In this document: in pieces, positions 14,902 to 21,684 of the stretch
Numbering within the stretch: position 1 is the stretch's first letter
How the letters are laid out: each line of letters begins with the position of its first letter
From: Casp-actino8 sp041159745
Lineage (GTDB): Bacteria; Actinomycetota; Acidimicrobiia; Acidimicrobiales; Ilumatobacteraceae
Assembly (NCBI GenBank): GCA_041159745.1
Contig: JBEAXP010000099.1
Span: 1 to 32,425, forward strand
DNA length: 32,425 nucleotides
Direction of reading: 5' to 3'
Notes under the pieces: model-generated
Database searches by the model: none
What the model was told of the DNA's origin: nothing
The model's input: the letters and a program-made list of their open reading frames with translations, nothing else
Position numbers and translations under genes: made by a program

Positions 14902-15474
14902 CTAGGCCGTACGACGGAAGTGTCCGGGCAGATCGAGCACCAAACCGTACTGATCGACCTCGAACTCGTGTGACGCCGCGTCGTCGTCGCGGTGGACCAC
15001 CCAGAGGCCGACATCGAGCCGGGTGTAGTCGAGGCGCGCGCGCTGAATCGACAGGGTCTCGGTGTCGACGGTGATCGACTCGACATCGGCCGATTGACCG
15101 ACGGGCAGATGCAGTCGACGAATGGCCATCGTGCGCGTGAACGGACTGCACAACAGGTCGATGTCCTGGCAGCCGCCGAGGTCGCGTCGTTGAGCGCCGT
15201 TCACCTCGCCCCATCGTCCGCGGCCGTCGTTGGCGAGCCACAGATCGGGATCGTCCATGTCGCGGAACAAGAGCATCTGCTGGAGTTGCCACGACGCCGT
15301 GAAGCGGAACACGTACTGGATGTCGGCTCCTTGGACCAGTCCTTCGGCGGTCCACGCCTCGTTCTCGAATCGCAAGGTGAGGGTTTCGCGGAACTGGCCG
15401 TCGTCGGTGACCCAGGCCGCGGTCATGCCCTCGAGCGGCAGTCGCGAATACTCCAAACGGTCGTCGCGGGTCAC
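14902..15474 (-). CDS. Putative glycolipid-binding family protein (PF06475-like)
   Basis: A 190-residue soluble protein. The central segment GGCQDIDLLCSPFTRTMAIRRL, followed by VESITVDTETLSIQRARLDYTRL, matches the pattern of the putative glycolipid-binding family (former DUF1089), where a G-C-D-DL...PFTNTLPIRRL core is typical. No signal peptide is seen. The GTG at 15474 is preferred over an ATG at 15522: it has a CACACT box six bases upstream, and the longer form would overlap the moeA start and promoter. The gene is divergent from moeA across a 46-bp gap and convergent with galU. No function is established beyond the family name; the neighbourhood (UDP-glucose synthesis) fits a glycolipid link loosely. 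Confidence 0.75.
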   Translation of the reverse strand: MTRDDRLEYSRLPLEGMTAAWVTDDGQFRETLTLRFENEAWTAEGLVQGADIQYVFRFTASWQLQQMLLFRDMDDPDLWLANDGRGRWGEVNGAQRRDLGGCQDIDLLCSPFTRTMAIRRLHLPVGQSADVESITVDTETLSIQRARLDYTRLDVGLWVVHRDDDAASHEFEVDQYGLVLDLPGHFRRTA

Positions 15475-15480
15475 GGTTCG

Positions 15481-15486
15481 AGTGTG
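15481..15486 (-). promoter_or_regulatory. Possible -10 box of the glycolipid-binding gene
   Basis: CACACT on the minus strand with six bases to the GTG at 15474. It keeps the conserved A2 and T6 of the -10 consensus but lacks T1. Confidence 0.4.
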
Positions 15487-15507
15487 CCAGCAAACGGGCC
15501 GTACCGG

Positions 15508-15513
15508 TACCGT
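15508..15513 (+). promoter_or_regulatory. -10 box for leaderless moeA/glp
   Basis: TACCGT followed by seven bases and the ATG at 15521; no Shine-Dalgarno sequence. Confidence 0.5.
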
Positions 15514-15520
15514 CTCGGGC

Positions 15521-16774
15521 ATGTTGCCGATCGAAGAGGCTCGCCTTCACGTCTTCGACCGGTGCGCCGTTCTTCCCACGGTGTCGATTCATGTCCACGA
15601 CGCCACGCGATCGGTTCTCGCGGCCGATGCCGTCGCCGCCGAGGATGTTCCTCCGTTCGCCAACACCGCGGTCGACGGTTATGCGGTGCGGGCCGCCGAC
15701 ACCGCCGGTGCCGCGCGCGCGCCGATTCGCCTCCGCGTGACCGGTGAAATCGCCGCCGGCGCCGCTGGCGACATGACGGTGGAGCCCGGATGCGCGGTGC
15801 GCATCATGACCGGTGCACCCATGCCGCACGGAGCCGACGCCGTGGTCATGGTGGAAGACACCGCGTTCGAAGGCGACCGTGCTCAGTTCGACGGCTCGCA
15901 GTCGGTGGAGATCCGCCGCGAGGTTGCGCCGGGTTCGGGAGTTCGCGGCGCGGGTGACGACGTTCGCGCCGGTGCGACCGTGTTCACCGCCGGAACGGAG
16001 ATCACTCCGGCGGTCGCCGGTGTGCTGGCCTCCATCAACGTGCGCGAACCTCGCGTGGTGAAACGTCCGCGGGTGGCGGTGCTGTCCACCGGCGACGAAC
16101 TCGTCGACGACGGATCGCCGCTCGCACCGGGCCAGATTCGCGAGAGCAACAAGACGATGCTCATCGGCGCGGTGGACGCGAGCGGTGCGATCGCCGTCGA
16201 CTACGGCATCGTGCGCGACGACGAAGCGGCGCTCGAGCAAACCTTGCGTCTGGCCGCGGCCGAATGCGATGCCATCGTCACGAGCGGCGGTGTGAGCATG
16301 GGCGACTACGACGTCGTGAAGGCCGTGCTCTCGCGTATCGCCGACATGTCGTGGATGCAGATCGCCATCAAACCCGCCAAGCCGTTCGCCTTCGGATTGC
16401 TGGCCCGGCGCGCCGGAGGTTCGGTCCCGGTGTTCGGACTGCCCGGCAATCCGGTGAGCTCGCTCGTGAGTTTCGAACTCATCGCACGACCGGCCCTTCG
16501 CAAGATGGCCGGCCATCGGCCCGAGGTCTGGGATCGGCCCCGCGTGCGTGCGGTGTGCGATGCCGAACTGAAGCGTTCGCCCGACGGCAAAGTGCACTAT
16601 CAGCGCGCGGTGGCCCGTTTCGCCGAGGACGGCCGTGTGCACGTGACGCCGGTGTCGGCGCAGGGCAGCCACCAGTTGGCCGCGACCGCGCTGGCCACGG
16701 CCATCGTGGCCGTACCCGACGGCCCGGGTGTGCCGGTCGGGGGCGAAGTGGACGCGATCCTCCTCGTATCCTGA
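15521..16774 (+). CDS. moeA: Molybdopterin molybdotransferase MoeA; likely gephyrin-like Glp
   Basis: Inserts molybdate into adenylylated molybdopterin, the last step of molybdenum cofactor synthesis. It has 417 residues. Domain order is the MoeA one: an N-terminal dimer region with PPFANTAVDGYAVRA, the RIMTGAPMPHGADAVVMVE segment, then the MoCF-binding domain (about 175-320) with VAVLSTGDELV, GQIRESN, TSGGVSMGDYD and GLPGNPVSS, and a C-terminal beta domain. Its context (galU upstream, a GlpR/SepX-like membrane gene downstream) matches the Actinobacterial locus whose MoeA paralogue Glp works in cell division with the receptor GlpR in Corynebacterium. Whether this copy does cofactor synthesis, division, or both cannot be told from sequence. 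moaA starts four bases after its stop. Confidence 0.93.
   Translation: MLPIEEARLHVFDRCAVLPTVSIHVHDATRSVLAADAVAAEDVPPFANTAVDGYAVRAADTAGAARAPIRLRVTGEIAAGAAGDMTVEPGCAVRIMTGAPMPHGADAVVMVEDTAFEGDRAQFDGSQSVEIRREVAPGSGVRGAGDDVRAGATVFTAGTEITPAVAGVLASINVREPRVVKRPRVAVLSTGDELVDDGSPLAPGQIRESNKTMLIGAVDASGAIAVDYGIVRDDEAALEQTLRLAAAECDAIVTSGGVSMGDYDVVKAVLSRIADMSWMQIAIKPAKPFAFGLLARRAGGSVPVFGLPGNPVSSLVSFELIARPALRKMAGHRPEVWDRPRVRAVCDAELKRSPDGKVHYQRAVARFAEDGRVHVTPVSAQGSHQLAATALATAIVAVPDGPGVPVGGEVDAILLVS
16767..16772 (+). promoter_or_regulatory. -10 box for leaderless moaA, inside the last codons of moeA
   Basis: TATCCT, the best -10 match in the region, spans the last two sense codons and the first base of the moeA stop. 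Six bases separate it from the moaA ATG at 16779. Confidence 0.58.
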
Positions 16775-16778
16775 CCCC

Positions 16779-17807
16779 ATGACGGCGCACGATCTGGTCG
16801 ACCCGTTCGGTCGCACGATTCGCGATCTGCGCATCTCGGTCACCGATCGCTGCAACTTTCGCTGCACCTACTGCATGCCCGCCGAAGGGATGGTGTGGCT
16901 GCCCAAGTCGGAGATCCTGTCATTCGAGGAGATCGAGCGAGTGGCCCGGCTGTTCGTCGAACGTTACGGCGTGGACGGTATTCGCCTCACCGGTGGTGAG
17001 CCCACGGTCCGCGCGCACCTGCCGGTGTTGGTGGCCAAGTTGGCGAAGTTGGTCGTTCCGGCCGATTCGGCATCACCGCTGGCCGGCCAGCCGATCGATC
17101 TCGCTCTCACCACCAACGGTGCAACGCTGGTCAACTGCGTCGACGAGCTGCGCGAAGCCGGGCTGGGTCGTATCAACATCAGCCTCGACACGCTCGACCG
17201 CGAGAAGTTCGAGCGCATGACTCGGCGCGACGAACTCGAGCGCGTGCTGGCCGGTATCGACGCCGCCCGCGGCGCCGGTTTCTCGAGCGTCAAGATCAAC
17301 GCGGTGATCGAGCGCGGGGCCAACGACGACGAGATCCTCGATCTGGCCGAGTTCGGTCGGGCGAAGGGTGTGGAAGTCCGCTTCATCGAGTTCATGCCTC
17401 TCGACGCCGAGGGTCATTGGGTCAACGACAAGGTCGTGAGCCAGGACGAGATCGTGGCCCGCATCGCCGCGGTGCATCCGCTCGAACCGGTGCCGGCCCG
17501 CGGAGCGGCGCCGGCCGATCGCTGGCGTTATCTCGACGGTCGCGGCACGGTGGGTGTGATCCCGAGTGTCACCAAGCCGTTCTGCGGCGACTGCGATCGT
17601 GTGCGTCTCACCGCCGACGGCCAGTTCCGCACGTGTCTCTTCGCCACCACCGAGTTCGATCTGCGCACGCTTCTGCGCGACGGTTCGAGTGACGATGTGG
17701 TCGCGGCCGAGATCGAACGCGCGGTGGGCACCAAGTGGGCGGGTCATCAGATCAATCAGGTGAACTTCATCCGCCCGAAGCGCACCATGAGCCAGATCGG
17801 CGGCTGA
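16779..17807 (+). CDS. moaA: GTP 3',8-cyclase
   Basis: Radical SAM enzyme that, with MoaC, turns GTP into cyclic pyranopterin monophosphate, the first step of molybdenum cofactor synthesis. It has 342 residues. The radical-SAM cluster motif CNFRCTYC lies at residues 25-32; RLTGGEPTVR is the SAM-binding segment. The C-terminal second cluster is formed by FCGDCDRVRL with a later FRTC. The protein ends in the Gly-Gly tail (QIGG) needed for activity in MoaA homologues. It starts four bases after moeA. NfuA, encoded in the same window, is a plausible supplier of its two [4Fe-4S] clusters. Confidence 0.96.
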   Translation: MTAHDLVDPFGRTIRDLRISVTDRCNFRCTYCMPAEGMVWLPKSEILSFEEIERVARLFVERYGVDGIRLTGGEPTVRAHLPVLVAKLAKLVVPADSASPLAGQPIDLALTTNGATLVNCVDELREAGLGRINISLDTLDREKFERMTRRDELERVLAGIDAARGAGFSSVKINAVIERGANDDEILDLAEFGRAKGVEVRFIEFMPLDAEGHWVNDKVVSQDEIVARIAAVHPLEPVPARGAAPADRWRYLDGRGTVGVIPSVTKPFCGDCDRVRLTADGQFRTCLFATTEFDLRTLLRDGSSDDVVAAEIERAVGTKWAGHQINQVNFIRPKRTMSQIGG

Positions 17808-17824
17808 CGCCGATCAGCGGTCGA

Positions 17825-18514
17825 TCATGCGCGTTGCAACCACTGAATACCGACGTCGACACCCGGACTGAACAGCACGTGCGGATCGCCCTGCGGAGCC
17901 GGGAGTCCGGCCGCGGTCACGAGTGAATCGCTGAGGTGCAGCACTTCACCGGTGTGCAGGGGCCACGGGCCGTGTTCGACGGCGCCGTAGTTGAATCCGC
18001 CGCCGTAACGCGGAGCGATGAGCCCCCAGCGATCGGTGAGGAAGTGCTCGAAATCTCCGACTTCGCGCAGTGGGGCTCCGATGCGCAGTGCGAGTGAAGT
18101 TCCGGCTCGATCGGGCCAGCGGCGGGACACCTCGCTCGTGAGCACCGCACCTTCGCCTTCACCCGCGAGTGTGACCGAACTCGGTCCGAAGCAGTACGGA
18201 AGACGAAATGCGACGCGGGCTCCGATGGTGGGCAGCAACTTGGGCGTGTCGAGGGAGAAGAACCACACCGCGGGTCGACCGCGTGAACGCACGTAGGTGC
18301 GCACGTTGATCTCGGGGAAATCGCTCGTGCCGGGAATCTTCGGCAGGCGAGTGACTTGAAGGTCGCGCATCTGGAACGGAACGAGGGCGACGTACGCCCG
18401 GCCGTCGAACGTGTCGAGTTCGACGTCGTCGGGCAGGAGTCGGGCCACCTGGTCGGGCTCGTACGCCCAATGCAGGAAGGCCAGGTTCTGCCACCGCTGG
18501 GTCATCACGCGCAC
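17825..18514 (-). CDS. DUF2071 (YqjF-like) family protein
   Basis: A 229-residue soluble protein of the DUF2071/YqjF family. Characteristic parts are QRWQNLAFLHWAYEPDQVARLLP at the N-terminus, DGRAYVALVPFQMRDL, a FPEINVRTYVR segment, VWFFSLDT, and RLPYC further on. Biochemical function is not established; related folds resemble acetoacetate decarboxylase-like proteins. The GTG at 18514 is chosen because a CACAAT box lies exactly six bases upstream; an ATG at 18547 would run through the moaC promoter. It is divergent from moaC across 37 bp and convergent with moaA, and has no evident role in cofactor synthesis. Confidence 0.83.
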   Translation of the reverse strand: MRVMTQRWQNLAFLHWAYEPDQVARLLPDDVELDTFDGRAYVALVPFQMRDLQVTRLPKIPGTSDFPEINVRTYVRSRGRPAVWFFSLDTPKLLPTIGARVAFRLPYCFGPSSVTLAGEGEGAVLTSEVSRRWPDRAGTSLALRIGAPLREVGDFEHFLTDRWGLIAPRYGGGFNYGAVEHGPWPLHTGEVLHLSDSLVTAAGLPAPQGDPHVLFSPGVDVGIQWLQRA

Positions 18515-18520
18515 GAGTCC

Positions 18521-18526
18521 ATTGTG
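18521..18526 (-). promoter_or_regulatory. -10 box for the DUF2071 gene
   Basis: CACAAT on the minus strand, six bases before the GTG at 18514, within a 37-bp divergent intergenic gap. Confidence 0.45.
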
Positions 18527-18538
18527 GACGAGGGGCGG

Positions 18539-18544
18539 TACCCT
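18539..18544 (+). promoter_or_regulatory. -10 box for leaderless moaC
   Basis: TACCCT followed by seven bases and the GTG at 18552. This spacing decides the moaC start, since an ATG at 18546 would lie one base after the box. Confidence 0.5.
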
Positions 18545-18551
18545 CATGTGC

Positions 18552-19049
18552 GTGGCGACGAACGACCACCCCTTCACCCACCTCGACCCGCTCGGCCGGG
18601 CCCGCATGGTGGACGTGACTCCGAAGGAGCCCACGTATCGCCGCGCCGTGGCGCGCTGCAAGGTGTTCATGACCCCCGAGACCACGGCCGCCATCGCCAA
18701 CCGCGAGGTCAAGAAGGGTGACGTGCTGGCCGTGGCGCGCGTGGCCGGTATCCAGGCCGCCAAGCGCACCAGCGACATGATCCCGCTCTGCCACCCGCTC
18801 CTCGTGGGTGCGGTCACCGTGAACTTCGAGATCGGCGACGACCACGTGTCGGTGGAGGCCCAGGTGGAAACGGTCGAGCGCACCGGGGTGGAGATGGAGG
18901 CCCTGCACGCCTGCTCGGTGGCCGCCCTGACCATCTACGACATGTGCAAGTCGGCCGACCGGGCCATGGTGATCGGCGAATTGACCCTCTGGGAGAAGAC
19001 CGGCGGGCGCTCGGGCACCTATCGCCGGGACGCCGAGACACCCGCCTGA
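18552..19049 (+). CDS. moaC: Cyclic pyranopterin monophosphate synthase
   Basis: Acts on the 3',8-cyclo-GTP made by MoaA to give cyclic pyranopterin monophosphate. It has 165 residues. The core has MVDVTPKEPTYRRAVA, KKGDVLAVARVAGI, the signature TSDMIPLCHPL, VEMEALHACSVAALTIYDMCK, and a C-terminal EKTGGRSG; many family members have GGKSG at that last place, so the Lys-to-Arg change is worth noting. GTG at 18552 is chosen from promoter spacing. It is separated from moaA by the minus-strand DUF2071 gene. moaD, moaE and mog are not in the window. Confidence 0.94.
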   Translation: MATNDHPFTHLDPLGRARMVDVTPKEPTYRRAVARCKVFMTPETTAAIANREVKKGDVLAVARVAGIQAAKRTSDMIPLCHPLLVGAVTVNFEIGDDHVSVEAQVETVERTGVEMEALHACSVAALTIYDMCKSADRAMVIGELTLWEKTGGRSGTYRRDAETPA

Positions 19050-19269
19050 CCAGCCGCTTCGGTCCGCCCACGGGCCCGTACACGTGTGGAGCACGTCACA
19101 GGGGGCCATCCGGGGTGGGTCCATCCCGCTGGGACCGGGGCAAATGTTGCTAAATTGTTACGGTCCGTTCGGATTCCTCAGGGAACCCGGGCCGACGACC
19201 GATATCGAATCGACACAATTCGCCCCGGGCGACACGACCAGCGGTCGTGAGAAGCGAGAAAGGAGAGCG
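19050..19269 (+). other. Intergenic region before the GlpR/SepX-like gene
   Basis: This 220-bp gap holds no convincing gene. It contains a GGTCC/GGACC hairpin (about 19118-19138) that could mark the end of moaC transcription, then an A/T-rich patch with TAAATT and TACGGT -10 candidates, and an AAAGGAG ribosome binding site at its end. It is the longest protein-free leader in the window. Confidence 0.5.
19159..19164 (+). promoter_or_regulatory. Likely -10 box of the GlpR/SepX-like gene
   Basis: TACGGT, followed by CCG, in the only A/T-rich patch of the gap. It gives a leader of about 100 bases. TAAATT at 19151-19156 is an alternative. Confidence 0.42.
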
Positions 19270-19764
19270 GTGAGCCAGATCATCTTGTTGGTCGTCGGAG
19301 CCGCGTGGGCCGCGGTGCTCATTCCTCCGCTCGTGCGTGGTCGCTACGAGAACCGTCCCAACTCGTCGGTCGTCGACTTCCGTCGCCAGCTCTCCACTCT
19401 GCAGCGCTCCACCCCGGTGCGTGGTGCCAGCCCGATGCGGATGGCCCGCCCCCTTGCTCAGGCGCCGGTCCGTCCGGTGATGGCGCGGTCGGCCGCCGCC
19501 CCCACCCGTTCGATGCGCGCTCCGGTGCGCGGCATGACCCGTCAGCAGATGATCCGCCAGCGTCGTCAGAACGTGGTGCTCACGCTCACGCTCGTGACGC
19601 TCGGTTCGGCGTTCATCGCCTTCACCACCAAGAGCGATCTCTTCATCTACGTGTTCGTGCTCTCGGCCATGTCGCTCGTCGGCTACTGCTACAAGTTGTC
19701 GCAGATCCGCCGCTTCCAGAGCGCCACGCAGGCGTACCGCCGCGACTGGATCCGCGCCGCCTGA
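19270..19764 (+). CDS. GlpR/SepX-type membrane protein
   Basis: A 164-residue membrane protein with three predicted hydrophobic segments at about residues 4-22, 101-119 and 124-141, and a long basic, Pro/Arg/Met-rich cytoplasmic loop between the first and second. The N-terminal pattern (a helix with WAAVLIPPLVR, then SSVVDFRRQLSTLQ) fits Actinobacterial proteins known as SepX in Streptomyces and GlpR in Corynebacterium, which bind division proteins or the gephyrin-like Glp. Its position after galU and moeA supports this. The GTG at 19270 follows a strong AAAGGAG site. The family call is from remembered pattern plus synteny, so function in division is inferred. Confidence 0.7.
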   Translation: MSQIILLVVGAAWAAVLIPPLVRGRYENRPNSSVVDFRRQLSTLQRSTPVRGASPMRMARPLAQAPVRPVMARSAAAPTRSMRAPVRGMTRQQMIRQRRQNVVLTLTLVTLGSAFIAFTTKSDLFIYVFVLSAMSLVGYCYKLSQIRRFQSATQAYRRDWIRAA

Positions 19765-19785
19765 GTCGGCTGGCGCACCCGCAGG

Positions 19786-19791
19786 TAGAGT
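19786..19791 (+). promoter_or_regulatory. Possible -10 box for tRNA-Ala
   Basis: TAGAGT lies 35 bases before the mature tRNA 5' end, a reasonable place for a tRNA promoter. No clear -35 box is visible. Confidence 0.35.
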
Positions 19792-19826
19792 CGGAGTCCG
19801 TCGTCGGCTCGCCGGCGATCACCCTC

Positions 19827-19899
19827 GGGGGTGTAGCTCAGTTGGCAGAGCGCAACAATCGCACTGTTGAGGCCAGGGGTTCAATTCCCCTCACCTCCA
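19827..19899 (+). tRNA. tRNA-Ala (anticodon CGC)
   Basis: A 73-nt cloverleaf folds fully. The acceptor stem is GGGGGTG with CACCTCC, including a G3:U70 wobble pair, the alanine identity element. The D stem is GCTC/GAGC and the anticodon stem CAACA/TGTTG, with loop ATCGCAC giving anticodon CGC (reads GCG). The T stem is AGGGG/CCCCT with loop TTCAATT, and A73 is the discriminator. The CCA end is not encoded, as ACCC follows. A hairpin with a T-rich tail follows directly. Confidence 0.96.
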
Positions 19900-19943
19900 C
19901 CCGAGAACCCGGGCGACCCATCGGGCGCTCGGGTTTCGTGTTT
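19900..19943 (+). terminator. Intrinsic terminator after tRNA-Ala
   Basis: CCCGAG (19900-19905) pairs with CTCGGG (19928-19933), and the pair extends by one A-T on the outside. A T-rich stretch (TTTCGTGTTT) follows. This is the only hairpin in the window with a convincing T-rich tail. Confidence 0.68.
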
Positions 19944-19949
19944 CACGGC

Positions 19950-19955
19950 TAGGTT
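19950..19955 (+). promoter_or_regulatory. -10 box for the leaderless CoA-transferase gene
   Basis: TAGGTT followed by six bases and the ATG at 19962, immediately after the tRNA terminator. Confidence 0.55.
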
Positions 19956-19961
19956 CGCGCC

Positions 19962-21173
19962 ATGCCCGGGCCGTTGGAAGGAGTTCGCGTCGTCGAACTC
20001 GGAGTCTGGATCGCCGGCCCGGCCGCGTCCGGAGTTCTCGGCGACTGGGGCGCCGACATCGTCAAGATCGAACCGTTGTCGGGTGATCCATCGCGCTTGT
20101 TCAGGCGCATGTTGAGCCTCACGCGCGACGACAATCCGATCTTCGAACTCGACAACCGCAACAAGCGCGGCATCGCCGTCGACGTGTCGACCGCCGAGGG
20201 TCGGTCGATCGTCCTCGATCTGGTGCGCGAGGCCGATGTGTTCGTCACCAACGCGCGGGCCCAGTCGGTGGCCCGGGCCGGCCTCGATTACGAATCGCTG
20301 CGCGCGGTCAACTCGCGCATCGTGTACGGACAGATCACCGGCTACGGCATGGAGGGGCCCGAAGCCGATCGTCCGGGCTTCGACATCGCCGCGTATTGGG
20401 CCCGGTCGGGTCTGGCTCATCTGCACACACCCGAGGACGGTGAACCGCCGATTCTGCGCGGAGGCGTGGGCGATCATTCCACCGGTGTCGCGTTCGCCGG
20501 CGCGATCGCCGCCGCGCTCTTCCATCGCGAGCGAACCGGAGAGGGCCAGATGGTGTCGACCTCGCTCTTCCGCCAAGGCGTGTACACGCTCGGGTACGAC
20601 TTGAGCCTCGCGCTGAGTTGGGGCCGGTATCCGCCCGTGACGCGGCGGGCCGATGCACCGAGCCCCACCGCCAACAACTACCGCACCGCCGACGGCCGTC
20701 GATTCTGGGTGGTGGGCGTGGAAGCCGATCGGCACTGGCCGCCGCTGGCGCGGGTGGCCGGCCATCCGGAATGGATCGACGATCCCCGGTTCGCGACCGC
20801 CCGCGATCGGACGGTGAACGCCCGCGAACTCATCGGCCTGCTCGACGCCGTGTTCGCGTCGAAGACGTTCGACGAATGGGCGGCGATCTTCGCGGCCGAG
20901 CCCGACATGTTCTGGGCGCCGGTCGCCACACCCGAGGAGGTGTTGGCCGATCCGCAGACCCGGGCCGCCGGGGGCATCGTCGACGTGCCCCACGGTGACG
21001 GTGCGGTGCCGATGATCGCGTCGCCGGCCGATTTCCACGGCACTCCGGGCCAGCAGCGTTCGATCGCGCCGCGCATCGGTGAGCACACGCGCGACATCCT
21101 GCGCGGACTGGGTCGTTCGGACGCCGACATCGACGCGTTGGCCGCGGCCGGCGTGATCGTCGTCGACGGCTGA
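19962..21173 (+). CDS. Class III (CaiB/BaiF) CoA-transferase
   Basis: Transfers CoA between carboxylic acids. It has 403 residues, the normal family length. Seen are LEGVRVVELGVWIAGPAASGVLGDWGADIVKIE at the N-terminus, RNKRGIAVDVSTAEGR, the YGQITGYGMEGPEADRPGFD segment ending in the likely catalytic Asp, ERTGEGQMVSTSL, and a C-terminal GEHTRDILRGLG. The partner acids are unknown; formyl/oxalyl, succinyl, carnitine and steroid side-chain acids are all used by relatives. It converges on a minus-strand set with an enoyl-CoA hydratase and an SDR, which fits acyl-CoA catabolism. It lies just after tRNA-Ala with its own leaderless promoter. Confidence 0.9.
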   Translation: MPGPLEGVRVVELGVWIAGPAASGVLGDWGADIVKIEPLSGDPSRLFRRMLSLTRDDNPIFELDNRNKRGIAVDVSTAEGRSIVLDLVREADVFVTNARAQSVARAGLDYESLRAVNSRIVYGQITGYGMEGPEADRPGFDIAAYWARSGLAHLHTPEDGEPPILRGGVGDHSTGVAFAGAIAAALFHRERTGEGQMVSTSLFRQGVYTLGYDLSLALSWGRYPPVTRRADAPSPTANNYRTADGRRFWVVGVEADRHWPPLARVAGHPEWIDDPRFATARDRTVNARELIGLLDAVFASKTFDEWAAIFAAEPDMFWAPVATPEEVLADPQTRAAGGIVDVPHGDGAVPMIASPADFHGTPGQQRSIAPRIGEHTRDILRGLGRSDADIDALAAAGVIVVDG

Positions 21174-21176
21174 TCG

Positions 21177-21677
21177 TCAGCGCAGGCGATCGACGATCCG
21201 GTCGATCAACGTCACCACTTCGTGGGCGCAAGCGATGAAGTCGTCGACTTCGCCGCCGCCGGGATCGACGATCTCCTCCCATGGTTCGAGCACGACTGTG
21301 TGGAGGGCGAGAGCGTTCAGACGTTCGGCGATCGGGCCCTCGGTGGACAGATCGCGGACCAAGCGCTTGAGCGTGGCGGTGCGATGAGCGGCGTGCGGGT
21401 GCTCCCGTCGGATCCACTCGACGTGTTCGGGCGCCATGGCCAGCACCAGATCGGCCGCGTCGACGTGTTCGGGAGTGATCTGCTGACTGCGATGGTGACG
21501 TGCGCTCAGGTCGACTCGCTGCAGGGCTTCGCGCGTGCGCCAACTGATCGGCTGGCCGTCGACGCTGAACGTTCCGGCGGTGACGATGTGGAGGGCGGGC
21601 TCGCGGGCCGCGAGGGCCGCGCCGGCCATCACCGAACGTGCGGCGTTGCCGGTGCAGATGACGAGAAGTGACGTCAC
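21177..21677 (-). CDS. Low-molecular-weight protein-tyrosine-phosphatase-like protein
   Basis: A 166-residue phosphatase of the LMW-PTP/arsenate reductase fold. The P-loop CTGNAARS (C-x5-R-S) follows the first strand at the N-terminus as expected, and VDPGGGEVDDF near the end supplies the DP loop with its general-acid Asp. Substrates may be phosphotyrosine proteins; arsenate reduction is less likely because no extra redox cysteines are evident. The GTG at 21677 starts seven bases after the SDR stop and puts the P-loop at the usual distance; a GTG at 21701 would overlap the SDR by 17 bp. It is the last gene of the ech-SDR set. Confidence 0.82.
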   Translation of the reverse strand: MTSLLVICTGNAARSVMAGAALAAREPALHIVTAGTFSVDGQPISWRTREALQRVDLSARHHRSQQITPEHVDAADLVLAMAPEHVEWIRREHPHAAHRTATLKRLVRDLSTEGPIAERLNALALHTVVLEPWEEIVDPGGGEVDDFIACAHEVVTLIDRIVDRLR

Positions 21678-21684
21678 GCGCGAA

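Noticed and set aside
15475..15522. Longer N-terminus of the glycolipid-binding gene from an ATG at 15522
   Set aside because: It would overlap the moeA start codon on the other strand (shared CATG) and cover both promoters; the added residues do not look like the family N-terminus.
13838..16867. Open minus-strand frame of about 1000 codons across galU, moeA and neighbours
   Set aside because: It lies antisense to clearly recognised genes and its translation is Arg/His-rich without any family motif; this is a usual effect of very high GC at third codon positions. The same holds for long antisense frames at 8928-11336, 23451-25676 and 26452-28578.
17803..17824. Terminator between moaA and the DUF2071 gene
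   Set aside because: Only a 5-bp GCTGA/TCAGC stem with no T-run; too weak to list as a terminator.
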